Below are positions 17,291-26,349 of a stretch of 30,353 bases of DNA, piece by piece. The DNA comes from Monoglobus sp964442605. Its GTDB lineage: Bacteria > Bacillota > Clostridia > Monoglobales > Monoglobaceae. A program made the position numbers and the translations under genes. Location: NCBI GenBank assembly GCA_964442605.1, contig CAYTZR010000023.1, forward strand, positions 1-30,353, given 5' to 3'. The notes under the pieces are model-generated. The model saw only the letters and a program-made list of their open reading frames with translations, did no database searches and was not told the origin of the DNA. Position 1 is the stretch's first letter. Each line of letters starts with the position of its first letter.

Positions 17291-17326
17291 TATAAAGCCT
17301 ATAATTATAAAGCCGTTTATAAAGCC
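17291..17326 (-). repeat. 9-bp repeats between the two pectate lyase genes
   Basis: TATAAAGCC occurs three times (17291-17299, 17306-17314, 17318-17326) and almost fills the 46-bp gap between the stop of the upstream lyase and the ribosome-binding site of the SLH lyase. The last copy touches the TAG stop. One further copy, at 9333-9341, lies in the same position before the CE8 start. Confidence 0.6.
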
Positions 17327-20300
17327 TATTGTATAACGCTAACCGTTTCAACCGCAACGCCGTAAACGTCAATGCCGTCCGCCGCGTAAATCTCAATAGT
17401 TCCCGGCTCCCCGTCATATGTATACTTATACGCGTCAGCCGAAAGAACACTGTATTCAGCGCCGTTTATGAACAGAGAACGGGTTGAGCTTGAATTTGCC
17501 GAGCCGCAGTATACCGTAACGGTTGAACCGCTCTTAACCGGAACGGTCAGCGCGCCCGCCTTGTTTTTATTAAGACGTATTCTGGCGCTGAACGCAACAC
17601 CCGCGACATTGTATGATTTTGGTACAAGACTTGCGGCTCCGGAAGCTACGCTCATAACCTCGCCGCTCAGTTCATCGCCGTCTGATGTTGTCGTTCCGTT
17701 TACGGTAAACGCGCCGTTCAGCGCGGTTATACCCTTAAAGGTGTACCAGCTTGCTGTTCTCTCAACCTTTACGCTCGGCTCCGCCGCCGTTACCGTAACG
17801 TTATCGATATAATACTTGCCGCTCGCGCCGACTGCCGGCTCAAAGTATACGGCTCTTGTAACGGGCGTTTTCTTTTCAACATTGTTCTGTGTTCTGAACT
17901 CGTCCGTCCCGCTGATTTCTATCGGCTGATTATCAACAACGGCTGTTCCGTCCGTCTTTGTTACCGTAAGACTCGCGGCTACGCTTCCCGTTGTGTCAAT
18001 ATCGGTGGCGACGGAAATGTTATACCAGCCGTCTGAGCTGCTCCATGAGCCCGCCTCGGTCGAGCCGTTTGTGTATATCTTGCCGTCATCGGCAAAGGTA
18101 ATCTTATAAGCCTTATCCGTGTCTCCCGTCTGCATGTATATGTTAAGACCGGGTTCATCACCCGTAAGCAGAACATCGGCGCTGAAGCTCGGAACATAGT
18201 CCTCTGACATCTGATACTCACGGAATACATAGCGTCCGGATTCATAATCATCAGGCTGCTCAAGCGCCATAATTCCCGTTTCGTTGCCTTTTATTCCGCT
18301 CGTCCACGAGGGCTTGAGCACATTGGATTCCTGCATCTCCCACAGCCAGTCAAGACCGTAGTCAAAGTTCCAATCGGCGCCGCTCGCCCCTATGCCTTCA
18401 ATACCTACCCAGCCCGAATCCGCGTAGTCGCCGTCATTATCGCCCGTTACCGCAAATCCCATATAATAGGTATCGCCTATGCCGTCCGCTTTAACGCTTG
18501 CGAGCAGCGTCTTTGTATTATAAACAGTCGCTCCGTTTTCGGTCTGATAGATATTAATCATATCTCCGGCTTTTTCGGCAATGATATACAGGGTTGACGT
18601 ACTGCCTGTCACGGAAGTTACATCGCTGACAACCTCCATCTCCGCACCGGCTGACCTTCTTGCCATGAGCTGATATTTAACGGTTCCGTCATCACCGGTG
18701 TTTCCTCCGAAGTAGTACGTTATGCCATTATCCGATAGATCGCTCTTAAACACAACGCCAAATTGATTGCTTGTCTGTAATCTGCTTCTGTAATATATTC
18801 TGTTATCGCCGGTAAACCGCTGGCACATATATCCGAATTTGTCAGCCGTTCCGCCTATGTTGCCTCCGGGAGCGCTGTAGAGCTTAAATGTATAATCCGA
18901 TGTAACCAAAGCGTAGGTCTGCGCCTGACCATCCGAATAGCCTATATCCTCAAGGAGCCACGGCTGCGCATTCTGAGATACGACTATGTCCACACTCTGC
19001 TCGCCCTTTCCAAGCTGCGTGTCAAAACAGTAAACCGACAGCGTGCCGCTCATCGGCTCCGCAAATGTCAGCGGGATATTAACAACCTCCTCAGAGCTTA
19101 CTTCCACATTTTCGGAAGCTATGGGCACACCGTTCATATATACCCAAACCTCTGTGATTTTGTTTGAATTATCCGCCGTAAGCTTTACATCTACAGACGA
19201 GCTAACCAGATCAAGACGGTCATTGTCTTTTATATTAACTATCTCAATTTTAGGATTGCTCTGACCCTGTACAAGCTGCAATACACCAAGCTTTGAAACA
19301 GTCGCGGCGGCGCTCGTGCCTGAATTATTATTCGAAACAAACGCTCCCGCGCTGAGCGTACCGCTTGATACCGAATACTCGCCCACCGCGTTATCCTCAA
19401 GATCAGCGAGGCTTGTGCCCGCGTAAAGAATTACCGTGTCGCCTGAACGCTCAATTTCAAAATATGTATATTTTTCCGCCGGACTTGCGCCTGTCCAAGC
19501 TTGATTGCCCGTTGCGTAAATCCGCTGCTCAAATTCATCACTGTATGTCTTTCCTATTTCAAATTGTTCTCCGCCTGCGCCTGTAACGGACAAGCCCGTA
19601 ACAACTCCGCTTACCCTGTTGCTTATATTATCAATTCTTGTTACCAGCTTAAAATCACCGCTTACCTGCCGCAACAGAGACGAAGCGTCCGCCATTGTGT
19701 AGCTTTCGCCGTCATATGCCGCTTTTCCGGATACTGTCCAACCGTCAACGGCTTGCGAACCGATAACCCTGAGCTGAACCAAGGCGCTGAGAGTATAGCT
19801 GCCGTCCGCGTTTACCGCCTTTGCCACTATACTGTTGTCGCCTGCGGGAAGCTTTGAAGCCGATGCCGTCCATATGCCGCTCTGATTTTTATCGGCAGTA
19901 GCGACAACCTTATCGTTGCAATAAAACTCAACGAAGGCAACATCGCTCGCATCGCCTGTCGCCGTCCCCGTATATTCATGGCACAGCGGTGCCATCGCAT
20001 CAAGAGAGTTCCACAGGAATACCCGTGTCTTAGATGCGGGAGTGACCGCTCCGACATTTGCCGTACCGGTGGCCATATCCACATCGGCGTACTTGCTGTC
20101 AACCAAAGCGCCGTTTTCGTCATATGAGCAAGCAATCGCGACTCCGCCTGCAAAGCCCTCACCCATTCTCACAGATACGATACCGTTTTCATATGAGGTA
20201 ATCGCGGTTTCTGTATCCGTGCCGACTGCGGCTTTCAGTTCTACGGTATCGGAATCGGTGTAAACGTCATTAAACGCCTGAACCGTAACGTCAACCTCCT

Positions 20301-21891
20301 CGCTCGGATTTGTTATTGCTTCCTCAACATATATCTCAAGCCATGTCAAGCCGTCAGGTCCTATATTTACACCGTCAAGAGGATTTGACTTATTAAGCCC
20401 CATTTTATCCTCCCACTCATCGGGGATACCGTCGCGGTCCGTATCATATGACGCGTCTCTGCTCACCTCCGAAAGCACGGGGTATCCTCTGTTGTCATAC
20501 CCGGCTTCCTCACCTGCCGGAATTCCGTCAATCGGATCATCCAAAAGTCCGACACTGCCGCTGCTTCCGGAAGGCGCGGTTCTGTTCACAACATTGCTTA
20601 TAATCCTCTCATCAACCTTATCACGTGTCGGCAGAGTCGCTCCGGCATTGTTTATAACCTCGTCAAACACATCCTCTGTCGCGTCGAGTGTTATCGGATA
20701 TTCAGCCTCATAGGCTTGGTACTGCGCGTCCGGCGTTGTGATTTTCATGTTTGACTTATCGGTCAGATTGTAGTAGCCGGCATCAACATAAACACCGGCG
20801 TGCAAATCGTCCTGCCAGTTATCCGCGTTGACTATTTGTGCCGTCTTATAATCAGGGTCATTTTCGTCCACGTCAATCTTATTGCCAACCGCGTAAACAC
20901 TGCCCAACATGTTTGTCTGGTACTTCTGTCCGACACTCAGCTCAAAAATCCGCGCACGCTTCCCTGTCGGCGTAGCGGGTCCCGGACGGTAGATGTTGTT
21001 CTGCAAATAGGTTTTTGCGCCGTTCTCGGTTCCGTATCCCGCCTTGTCACCCCAGTTGTATATAACATTATTCTTTATATCAACCAGCGTTTGAGCATCC
21101 GTATAGCCCTCGGTCATCGCTACGGATTCTGAGGTACCGATTTTGGGATTACGGCTCTTGTGAGTCGAAATCAGATTATGATGAACAGATAAGTTAACTC
21201 CGCCCCATATCGCGGCGTAGCTGTGCTCGCCCTTATCGTGTACGCTCCGGTTGAGCGCCTCCGCTATAATACTGTACTGAATTGTTACGTTTTTAACGGC
21301 GTATGCCGAAAGGTTCTCATCGGTACCCCACGACACCGAGCAATGGTCAATGATAACGTTTTCGCAATTATCCGTTACCTCCAAGCCGTCCTGAGCCTTT
21401 GTGTCATTGCCGTTCACGTCGTGCGCGCCCACACGGAAACGCAGATACCGCAGTATAACATTGTTCGCTCCGACCTTTATATTGTTTGACCTGAAGCAAA
21501 CGCCGTCCCCGGGCGCTGTCTGACCCAAAATTGTAATATTGTCATGACCGATTGTAACGTTTGAACCAAGATCAATATAACCCGACACATCAAACACAAC
21601 AATTCTGTTGCCCTGCGATACCGCGTCTCTGAAAGAGCCGTCTCCGCTGTCGTTTAAATTGGTGACGTGATATACCTCTATCTGCCCGCCTTCGTCCAAG
21701 GCGCCCCTTGCGCCGCTTGAATACATACCGCCGCCCTCAGCGCCTTTAAAGGCAATAGTTCTTGTGCCGGTATCGGCTGCTGCCGACATATCGGACGACG
21801 CAAATACCGGAAAAGCCGTACTGCCCAGCGCGACTGCTGCCGCGGTGAAAAACAAGCCTACTTTTTTAACCGCTTCTTTCCATTTACTCAC
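17326..21891 (-). CDS. Very large secreted pectate lyase (PL1), multidomain, no SLH
   Basis: The protein has 1521 residues. A signal peptide (1 to about 31, PVFA) precedes a PL1 beta-helix (about 45-450) with FKGAEGGGMYSSGARG, LGQTAPGDGVCF, DHCSVSWGTDE and HKSRNPK, where Arg247 is the likely catalytic base. A Ca-binding type segment DTDRDGIPDEWEDKMG follows near 490. Then come several beta-sandwich and Ig-like modules, including a VFLWNSLDAMAPL segment seen in other polysaccharide-degrading surface proteins, and a terminal carbohydrate-binding-like module. No SLH, sortase or dockerin anchor is visible, so it may be released or held by its binding modules. The start is GTG at 21891 with AAGGGGG eight bases upstream. 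It is a paralogue of the SLH lyase 46 bp downstream. Confidence 0.92.
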   Translation of the reverse strand: MSKWKEAVKKVGLFFTAAAVALGSTAFPVFASSDMSAAADTGTRTIAFKGAEGGGMYSSGARGALDEGGQIEVYHVTNLNDSGDGSFRDAVSQGNRIVVFDVSGYIDLGSNVTIGHDNITILGQTAPGDGVCFRSNNIKVGANNVILRYLRFRVGAHDVNGNDTKAQDGLEVTDNCENVIIDHCSVSWGTDENLSAYAVKNVTIQYSIIAEALNRSVHDKGEHSYAAIWGGVNLSVHHNLISTHKSRNPKIGTSESVAMTEGYTDAQTLVDIKNNVIYNWGDKAGYGTENGAKTYLQNNIYRPGPATPTGKRARIFELSVGQKYQTNMLGSVYAVGNKIDVDENDPDYKTAQIVNADNWQDDLHAGVYVDAGYYNLTDKSNMKITTPDAQYQAYEAEYPITLDATEDVFDEVINNAGATLPTRDKVDERIISNVVNRTAPSGSSGSVGLLDDPIDGIPAGEEAGYDNRGYPVLSEVSRDASYDTDRDGIPDEWEDKMGLNKSNPLDGVNIGPDGLTWLEIYVEEAITNPSEEVDVTVQAFNDVYTDSDTVELKAAVGTDTETAITSYENGIVSVRMGEGFAGGVAIACSYDENGALVDSKYADVDMATGTANVGAVTPASKTRVFLWNSLDAMAPLCHEYTGTATGDASDVAFVEFYCNDKVVATADKNQSGIWTASASKLPAGDNSIVAKAVNADGSYTLSALVQLRVIGSQAVDGWTVSGKAAYDGESYTMADASSLLRQVSGDFKLVTRIDNISNRVSGVVTGLSVTGAGGEQFEIGKTYSDEFEQRIYATGNQAWTGASPAEKYTYFEIERSGDTVILYAGTSLADLEDNAVGEYSVSSGTLSAGAFVSNNNSGTSAAATVSKLGVLQLVQGQSNPKIEIVNIKDNDRLDLVSSSVDVKLTADNSNKITEVWVYMNGVPIASENVEVSSEEVVNIPLTFAEPMSGTLSVYCFDTQLGKGEQSVDIVVSQNAQPWLLEDIGYSDGQAQTYALVTSDYTFKLYSAPGGNIGGTADKFGYMCQRFTGDNRIYYRSRLQTSNQFGVVFKSDLSDNGITYYFGGNTGDDGTVKYQLMARRSAGAEMEVVSDVTSVTGSTSTLYIIAEKAGDMINIYQTENGATVYNTKTLLASVKADGIGDTYYMGFAVTGDNDGDYADSGWVGIEGIGASGADWNFDYGLDWLWEMQESNVLKPSWTSGIKGNETGIMALEQPDDYESGRYVFREYQMSEDYVPSFSADVLLTGDEPGLNIYMQTGDTDKAYKITFADDGKIYTNGSTEAGSWSSSDGWYNISVATDIDTTGSVAASLTVTKTDGTAVVDNQPIEISGTDEFRTQNNVEKKTPVTRAVYFEPAVGASGKYYIDNVTVTAAEPSVKVERTASWYTFKGITALNGAFTVNGTTTSDGDELSGEVMSVASGAASLVPKSYNVAGVAFSARIRLNKNKAGALTVPVKSGSTVTVYCGSANSSSTRSLFINGAEYSVLSADAYKYTYDGEPGTIEIYAADGIDVYGVAVETVSVIQ

Positions 21892-21910
21892 ACTGTTTAC
21901 CCCCTTAATT

Positions 21911-21926
21911 TGTTTACGTGTTTACG
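21911..21926 (-). repeat. Two tandem 8-bp units in the lyase leader
   Basis: TGTTTACG is repeated head to tail just upstream of the ribosome-binding site of the large pectate lyase (minus strand CGTAAACA twice). It could be a direct-repeat binding site or a slippage product. Confidence 0.5.
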
Positions 21927-21965
21927 TATTAGCTTTGCTCACGAGTTTTTGTAATTAAACACCAA

Positions 21966-21999
21966 TACCGCGGCAAATTTGCATAAATTCACCACGGTA
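21966..21999 (-). other. Long hairpin between kdgK and pectate lyase
   Basis: TACCGCGG and CCACGGTA pair (one G:U-type mismatch), and inside them AATTT/AAATT pair around GCAT, giving a nearly continuous 34-nt stem-loop 17 bp past the kdgK stop. No T-run follows, so it may attenuate or process the transcript rather than end it. The inner dyad (21976-21989) resembles the candidate operator at 13405-13416. No clear sigma-A promoter was found in this 125-bp gap. Confidence 0.55.
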
Positions 22000-22016
22000 A
22001 TTATGTGTCGGTACTG

Positions 22017-23045
22017 TTATCTGTTCATTTCGTCCTGCCGTCCGGTTGATTTGTGACTTTTTATGATGCTGTCTATTTCGCTCAGACTGCTTACCGCCAT
22101 ATCGCCCAGAACTGTGTTTTTAACCGCCGACATCGCGTTTCCGTACTCAACAGCCCTCTGCATATCGTCACAGGTAATCATGCCATACAGAGCGCCCGCC
22201 AAATACGCGTCGCCGCTGCCGACACGATCCACAACCTCAATGTTCATATACGGTTCTTCCTCGTAGAACTTTCCTCCATAGTATATCTTAGAGGAGAAAT
22301 TATGTATCTTCGGGCTGATAACCTCGCGTCTGGTTGTCGCGACAACCCTGCATCCGTAATCATCGCAGTAGCTCTTCATAATCTCTTCAAGCGTACCCGT
22401 CTTTTGAAGCATACGTCTTGAGGTTTCTTCCGAAACAAACAGAATATCCACATACGGGAAAATACTTGTGACGGTTTCTCTCGCGGTCTTCTCGTCCCAT
22501 AATGAGGCGCGGTAATTTATATCAAATGATATTATCGTTCCGTTCTCTTTGAACTTCTTCATAACCTCAATCGTGGTTTTCCTAAGCTCCGGATCAATTG
22601 CCAGCGTAATGCCGCTGACATGGAACACCGCAGTCTTATAAAATACGGACGGCTTTATTTCATCAACCTTTAAGGTAGTCATCGAGGACCTCGCCCTGTC
22701 GTAAACAACCGACGATTTTCTGGGATATGCTCCGGTCTCATAATAATAGATACCCAAACGGCTTGCGGGAGAATTGTCATAAACTATAAAATCATCGCTG
22801 ACATCTCCGTATCTGATCATATTCTTAACAAAATGACCGATTTTATTTTCCGGAATTTTTGTTATGATACCGCTCCTGATACCCAAAATAGCGCTGCCGC
22901 TGGCAACATTAAGCTCCGCGCCGCCTGCCTTTTTATCGAATGTATAGCTCTGGGAAATCTTGTCCGTTCCCGGAGGCGACAATCTGAGCATAACCTCGCC
23001 CATCGTCACCAAATCATACTCTCTGTCTCTTTTGATAAATTCCAT
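22017..23045 (-). CDS. kdgK: PfkB-family sugar kinase, probably 2-keto-3-deoxygluconate kinase
   Basis: The protein has 342 residues and the PfkB/ribokinase fold. GEVMLRLSPPG (16-26) and KKAGGAELNVASG (38-50) form the substrate side, and DRVGSGDAYLAGA holds the anion hole and catalytic base Asp279. It should phosphorylate KDG to KDPG with ATP in the cytoplasm, following the UxaA product; the pectin context is the main reason for choosing KDG over fructose or another sugar acid. The start is ATG at 23045: AAGGAGG lies eight bases upstream, whereas an in-frame ATG at 23063 would overlap that site. It is separated from uxaC by the RHS island. No KDPG aldolase gene is in the window. Confidence 0.88.
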   Translation of the reverse strand: MEFIKRDREYDLVTMGEVMLRLSPPGTDKISQSYTFDKKAGGAELNVASGSAILGIRSGIITKIPENKIGHFVKNMIRYGDVSDDFIVYDNSPASRLGIYYYETGAYPRKSSVVYDRARSSMTTLKVDEIKPSVFYKTAVFHVSGITLAIDPELRKTTIEVMKKFKENGTIISFDINYRASLWDEKTARETVTSIFPYVDILFVSEETSRRMLQKTGTLEEIMKSYCDDYGCRVVATTRREVISPKIHNFSSKIYYGGKFYEEEPYMNIEVVDRVGSGDAYLAGALYGMITCDDMQRAVEYGNAMSAVKNTVLGDMAVSSLSEIDSIIKSHKSTGRQDEMNR

Positions 23046-23051
23046 AGGTCT

Positions 23052-23068
23052 TTCCTCCTTCAAAATTT
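23052..23068. repeat. 17-bp direct repeat, left boundary of the RHS island
   Basis: TTCCTCCTTCAAAATTT is identical to 28433-28449 in the same orientation. It contains the Shine-Dalgarno sequence of kdgK. The two copies bracket all RHS-related sequence, which suggests a recombination or insertion boundary. Confidence 0.7.
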
Positions 23069-23098
23069 ATGACATATTAAAATATAAAATAAAATTAA

Positions 23099-23470
23099 TT
23101 ATCTCCATACTTTTTTATATTCACCTGAATCAACACATATTAATGTTCTTAATTCTTTATACTTATAGCTTAATTCTGCTAATTTGTAAATATCTGAATT
23201 ATTTACATCTCTCAAGCTTCTGCTTATTTCATAAACTTTGGTATATGTACCATCATCATTTAATAATTTTTTGTGACTCAAAAAAGCAATTGTATCTTCT
23301 AAATATCTTTTATCTATTACTTTTTTAATTTGCCTGATATACTTTTCAAAGAATCATTAGGTTCTAAAGTAGTTTTAAATAATGATGTTGCTATTTTTAC
23401 TCCTGCATTCTCATCAATGACAAAATTCATTTTTTCTTCATTAACTGTTACTTTAATAAAGTGCGAGATC
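23099..23470 (-). pseudogene. Frameshifted remnant downstream of immunity candidate 1
   Basis: Two adjoining reading frames on the minus strand can be joined into one plausible protein segment. The first (about 23470-23319) reads HFIKVTVNEEKMNFVIDENAG and onward to SGKLKK. The second (to 23099) reads VIDKRYLEDTIAFLSHKKLL and onward to SGEYKKVWR. The switch lies in an A-run near 23321-23326 and equals a one-base loss. Joining the first frame to the end of the 217-residue upstream protein also needs one extra base removed near its stop. It is either the decayed C-terminal part of that protein or of a separate small gene. No family recognised. A sequencing or assembly error is possible. Confidence 0.5.
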
Positions 23471-24106
23471 GCATTCAATAAGATTTATATCAACAATTCT
23501 ACTATCTCCATCTTCAGAATGCCAGAAAACACCTTCAATTGTACAATATGAGCCGCTTATCATACACAGCCTGTCGTAATCTCCTCCCAGAGCTTCTAAT
23601 GTACTTTTATCGCCATATATTGTTAAACCGATTGCGTTTTGGATATTTAAAAATCTTCTGTCATCGGCAGTTAAAAATAAATATTCTGTTTCAAATTCAA
23701 TATTTAAAACCCCATGAACACGCACATTTTTTCCGTTGTATATTTCAGGCATTGCAATTAAATTTATAATTGACACGTCAACTATACCCAAAGTCCCATT
23801 AGTTTTTCCAAAAACCTCTCCAAAATTCTCCTGCTGTTTGGAATTATCTATTAAAACATTATGTGTATTAGGACTCCACTCGACGTTATTTCCTATCTGT
23901 TCATTGTATGAACGAACCGGAACATATATATTATTATTGTATTCAAGCGCAGGAAGCCAATTACCGTCCTGATCCGAAAACTTCATCAGTCTGTTATTAT
24001 AATATACTATACAGTTTGCTTCAGTAACTTCAATATAACTATCTGCTGCAGCTATTGTTCCGCATGTCAAAATTACAGCCAATACTATGCATAAAACTTT
24101 TTTCAT
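23453..24106 (-). CDS. Secreted stalk-domain protein, candidate immunity protein 1
   Basis: The protein has 217 residues with a signal peptide (about 1-21). A copper-amine-oxidase N-terminal-like (stalk) domain follows at about 30-88, with YNNNIYVPVRSYNEQIG and VEWSPNTHNVLID. The C-terminal domain (about 110-215) begins SIINLIAMPEIYNGKNVRVHG and looks like a small beta-barrel/OB-like fold seen in uncharacterised proteins beside toxins. The start is ATG at 24106 with AGGAGG seven bases upstream, 11 bp after the stop of RHS tip 1: the position expected of an immunity gene. Being exported, it would protect outside the cytoplasm. The 3' end may be frameshifted (see 23099-23470). The immunity role is inferred from position only. 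Confidence 0.65.
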   Translation of the reverse strand: MKKVLCIVLAVILTCGTIAAADSYIEVTEANCIVYYNNRLMKFSDQDGNWLPALEYNNNIYVPVRSYNEQIGNNVEWSPNTHNVLIDNSKQQENFGEVFGKTNGTLGIVDVSIINLIAMPEIYNGKNVRVHGVLNIEFETEYLFLTADDRRFLNIQNAIGLTIYGDKSTLEALGGDYDRLCMISGSYCTIEGVFWHSEDGDSRIVDINLIECDLALY

Positions 24107-24117
24107 AAAACTTCCTC

Positions 24118-25170
24118 CTATTCTAATGCCTCTAATGCATTTACTATTTCAAATAAACTATTATAAGAAATTCCTGCCCTAATTATTTCAATTGGTTCAA
24201 TATTTGGAAATGCATTGCGTAATATTTTCCATGAATAAGTATTAAGCATATCCTTTGTCTTTTTGTATTCAGTATATTGATTATAAAAATCTATTGTATA
24301 TTCATTTTTTTCACAATAACTATTTTTATATTCTGGCTTTTCAAGATTAAACATTAAACTGTTTACATTATAATATGCAACAAATTCCAAATCTCTTTCG
24401 TCAATTCTATTTGTTTTAGAATTATACTGATAACGCGATATTTTTCCACTCGGAGCTATTAAATAGTTTTTCCCTGTATATTTTTTAAATAATATTTTAT
24501 CACCAGCCGATGCTGTTAACATGCCATCAGGATAATGTGTATGAATCGTTCCGGTTATTTTTTCCCCGGATCTTTCTAACTTATCAATTGTATTTGTCAA
24601 ATTAACCATATATGCACCATATCGGGTATTATTTATATCTGCCCTATCTGGTTCTGTATAGCTATACATTGTTCCATTTTCTGTTTCTATGGAATAAATA
24701 ACGGAGCCATATTCTCTTCCTATACAAATATTTCCTTTTTCATCAACAATTTCCTCAGTAGCAGAAATCTCAGCATAGTTCATAGCAAAGTCTAGAGCTA
24801 ACAAATCTTCTGTCTCGAACAAATCTCCAGGCTTTAACCCCCACGGATCTACAAAGTTAACGGGATCATTACCGCAGTACACATACCAATTAAGTCCGTC
24901 TTTGGCGGGGTCTTCCTGGGTAAATCTGCCTGTGGTTGGGTCATAGTAGCGGTTGCGGAGGTAATATAAGCCGGTTTCGCTATCATAGTACTGTCCGTTA
25001 TAGACAAATTTTGCTGCTGTTCCTGTTCCGCTGTTTGATAAATTGTTTCCGAAGGCTCCTATATCATATTTGTATACCCTGTTTCCATTTGTATCAAACA
25101 GCGCCGTTGTATCACCGTGGGCATTGTATACATAATAGCTTATCGCTCCTCCTGCGTTTTGTGCTATCAT
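24118..25170 (-). CDS. RHS C-terminal tip 1 with DUF4329-like toxin domain (5' end lost)
   Basis: This is a 350-residue open frame. Residues 1-111 are the end of an RHS repeat-associated core (YDSETGLYYLRNRYYDPTTG, ending VDPWGL). Residues 112-350 are the variable tip. About 118-250 fits DUF4329: E153 in GREYG, H210-T-H212, S221 and D224 in an HxH-x8-S-x2-D pattern like JAMM/MPN metallopeptidases, then YLIAPSGKISRY. It is a likely contact-dependent or secreted toxin. The listed Met has no ribosome-binding site; the frame is open upstream to a TGA in the hairpin element and continues in the same frame as the RHS core fragment at 25303-26349. As it stands it is probably an orphan or silent cassette. 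Confidence 0.7.
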   Translation of the reverse strand: MIAQNAGGAISYYVYNAHGDTTALFDTNGNRVYKYDIGAFGNNLSNSGTGTAAKFVYNGQYYDSETGLYYLRNRYYDPTTGRFTQEDPAKDGLNWYVYCGNDPVNFVDPWGLKPGDLFETEDLLALDFAMNYAEISATEEIVDEKGNICIGREYGSVIYSIETENGTMYSYTEPDRADINNTRYGAYMVNLTNTIDKLERSGEKITGTIHTHYPDGMLTASAGDKILFKKYTGKNYLIAPSGKISRYQYNSKTNRIDERDLEFVAYYNVNSLMFNLEKPEYKNSYCEKNEYTIDFYNQYTEYKKTKDMLNTYSWKILRNAFPNIEPIEIIRAGISYNSLFEIVNALEALE

Positions 25171-25400
25171 ATTTATCCCGCGGTAGTATACGTTTTCTGT
25201 TGCTCCTCCTTCGCTTACTATATTGCTTCCGTCCCTGTTTCATAATTGCGCAGCAATTGTGGAACGACGATACAAAATGCTTCGCATTTTGGAGCGCTCG
25301 AATTACAGCGTAATTCGATATGTTATCTTTTGCGCTATAGTAACATAATTTGTTCTCCTTCCGTCTATCGTCTTGCTGCTTCTTCTTCCTACTGCATCAT
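24870..25400. repeat. Duplicated RHS core-end segment, copy 1
   Basis: This segment matches 27853-28383 at a constant offset of 2983 bp. By eye it is identical from about 24870 to 25356, with only a few changes in the last 45 bp. It covers the end of the YD repeats, the hairpin element and the RHS core up to GLNWYVYCGN. Sequences diverge completely beyond it on both sides, as in RHS cassette duplication. Confidence 0.9.
25244..25317. mobile_element. Three-hairpin element inserted in frame in RHS gene, copy 1
   Basis: Three perfect stems with 3-nt loops follow one another: AATTGC-GCA-GCAATT (25244-25258), CAAAATGC-TTC-GCATTTTG (25273-25291) and CGAATTAC-AGC-GTAATTCG (25299-25317). A palindrome GAGCGCTC joins the last two. 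It sits between the conserved RHS words GRRTNYV and DGSNIV, so it is an insertion. Upstream and downstream RHS frames are in the same phase; the element adds an in-frame TAA (25303-25305) and a TGA near its other end. Outer limits are not certain. The hairpin style resembles family A at the window ends. An identical copy is at 28227-28300. Confidence 0.65.
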
Positions 25401-26349
25401 ATGTATAGTATATTACCTTGCTCCCGCTTTGTACCTCTGTTAGCTGATTTGCTGTGTTATACCTATAATACTGTACATAATCTGTATCTAACGCTCTGCT
25501 TACTCCTATGCTTATATCATCTGCACCGGAACCGTAATTTGATATTTTTATTCCCTTAAACAACAAATTTCCGTTATTATCATACTCATATGACTTTAAT
25601 GTGGTCGTACTAAATCCTGTCGATGACTTATACTCCGTCTGCAATCTGTTATTTTTGTCATATGTATACACTGTTGTGTATTCATCGTCGCTCGTTAACA
25701 GCTTTATTCTGTTTCCTCTTGTATCATATGTATACTGCAATCCATTTTCGTCCCAAGCTTGATATTCGAACACCAACTGCCCTATATCGTTATATCTGTA
25801 TTTATTCACATACTCTCCGTTGTCGCTTGTCAGCTGATTTCCGCCAAGATTATATGTATATGAGTAGCTGTTTCCCATATCGTTGCTCATCCCTGTTACC
25901 AGACCCGCTTTGTTATATGTATACGTACTTGTTACCGTTCCGCGGTTCTCTGTTATCAGCTGTCCGTTGGCATTATAGCTGTAGCTTGCGCTTATTCCGT
26001 TTCCGTAATTTACTCCCGTCAGCCGATTTAGATTGTCATATGTATATGACGACGATATTATGGTATTTGTTCCCTTTTTTTGCGTATATGTCTTTCTGTT
26101 TCCGTCCACATCATTTGTATATGTATTTATTACTCCGTTTGTGTTTTCACTCTTGACATATCCGTATTCGTCATAGCTATACTCTACCGTGCTGTCTCCT
26201 TGTACCGATTTTATCAGCAGATTGTTCTTGCTGTACGTATTTACTGTTCCGGACGTTGTGTCCCAATCTGTATCATAGCCTCCGCCTGTCGTTGTGCTTG
26301 TCAGCATATTTCCGTATGCATTGTAGGTGTAGTGCCCAATAACCATCAT
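25303..26349 (-). pseudogene. RHS/YD-repeat core fragment, truncated at both ends
   Basis: This is a 348-residue frame with about thirteen YD repeats (such as YTYDNLNRLTGV, YSYNANGQL, YTYDTRGNR, YTYDAVGRR), the beta-strand repeats that build the RHS toxin-encapsulating shell. A normal RHS protein has over a thousand residues with an N-terminal secretion or anchoring region. Here the frame begins abruptly at GHYTYNAYGN without a ribosome-binding site or signal peptide, and ends at a stop inside the hairpin element, the last ten or so residues being element-encoded. Without the element it would continue in frame into tip 1. It is most likely a decayed or displaced core, part of a cassette reservoir. 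Confidence 0.75.

Noticed and set aside
17280..17450. 57-residue N-terminal extension of the SLH pectate lyase
   Set aside because: It is Arg/Tyr/Leu-rich, overlaps the end of the upstream lyase gene, and precedes a proper ribosome-binding site, start and signal peptide at 17279.
22017..23063. kdgK start at 23063
   Set aside because: That ATG overlaps the AAGGAGG site that serves the ATG at 23045, and nothing resembling a ribosome-binding site lies before it.
24936..25313. 125-codon plus-strand frame, repeated identically at 27919-28296
   Set aside because: It is the antisense of the duplicated RHS segment; its conservation follows from the duplication, and it has no ribosome-binding site or protein-like composition.
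25244..25317. Group II intron or intein inside the RHS gene
   Set aside because: The element is only about 100 bp, with simple hairpins, no domain V-like structure, no splicing motifs and no encoded protein.
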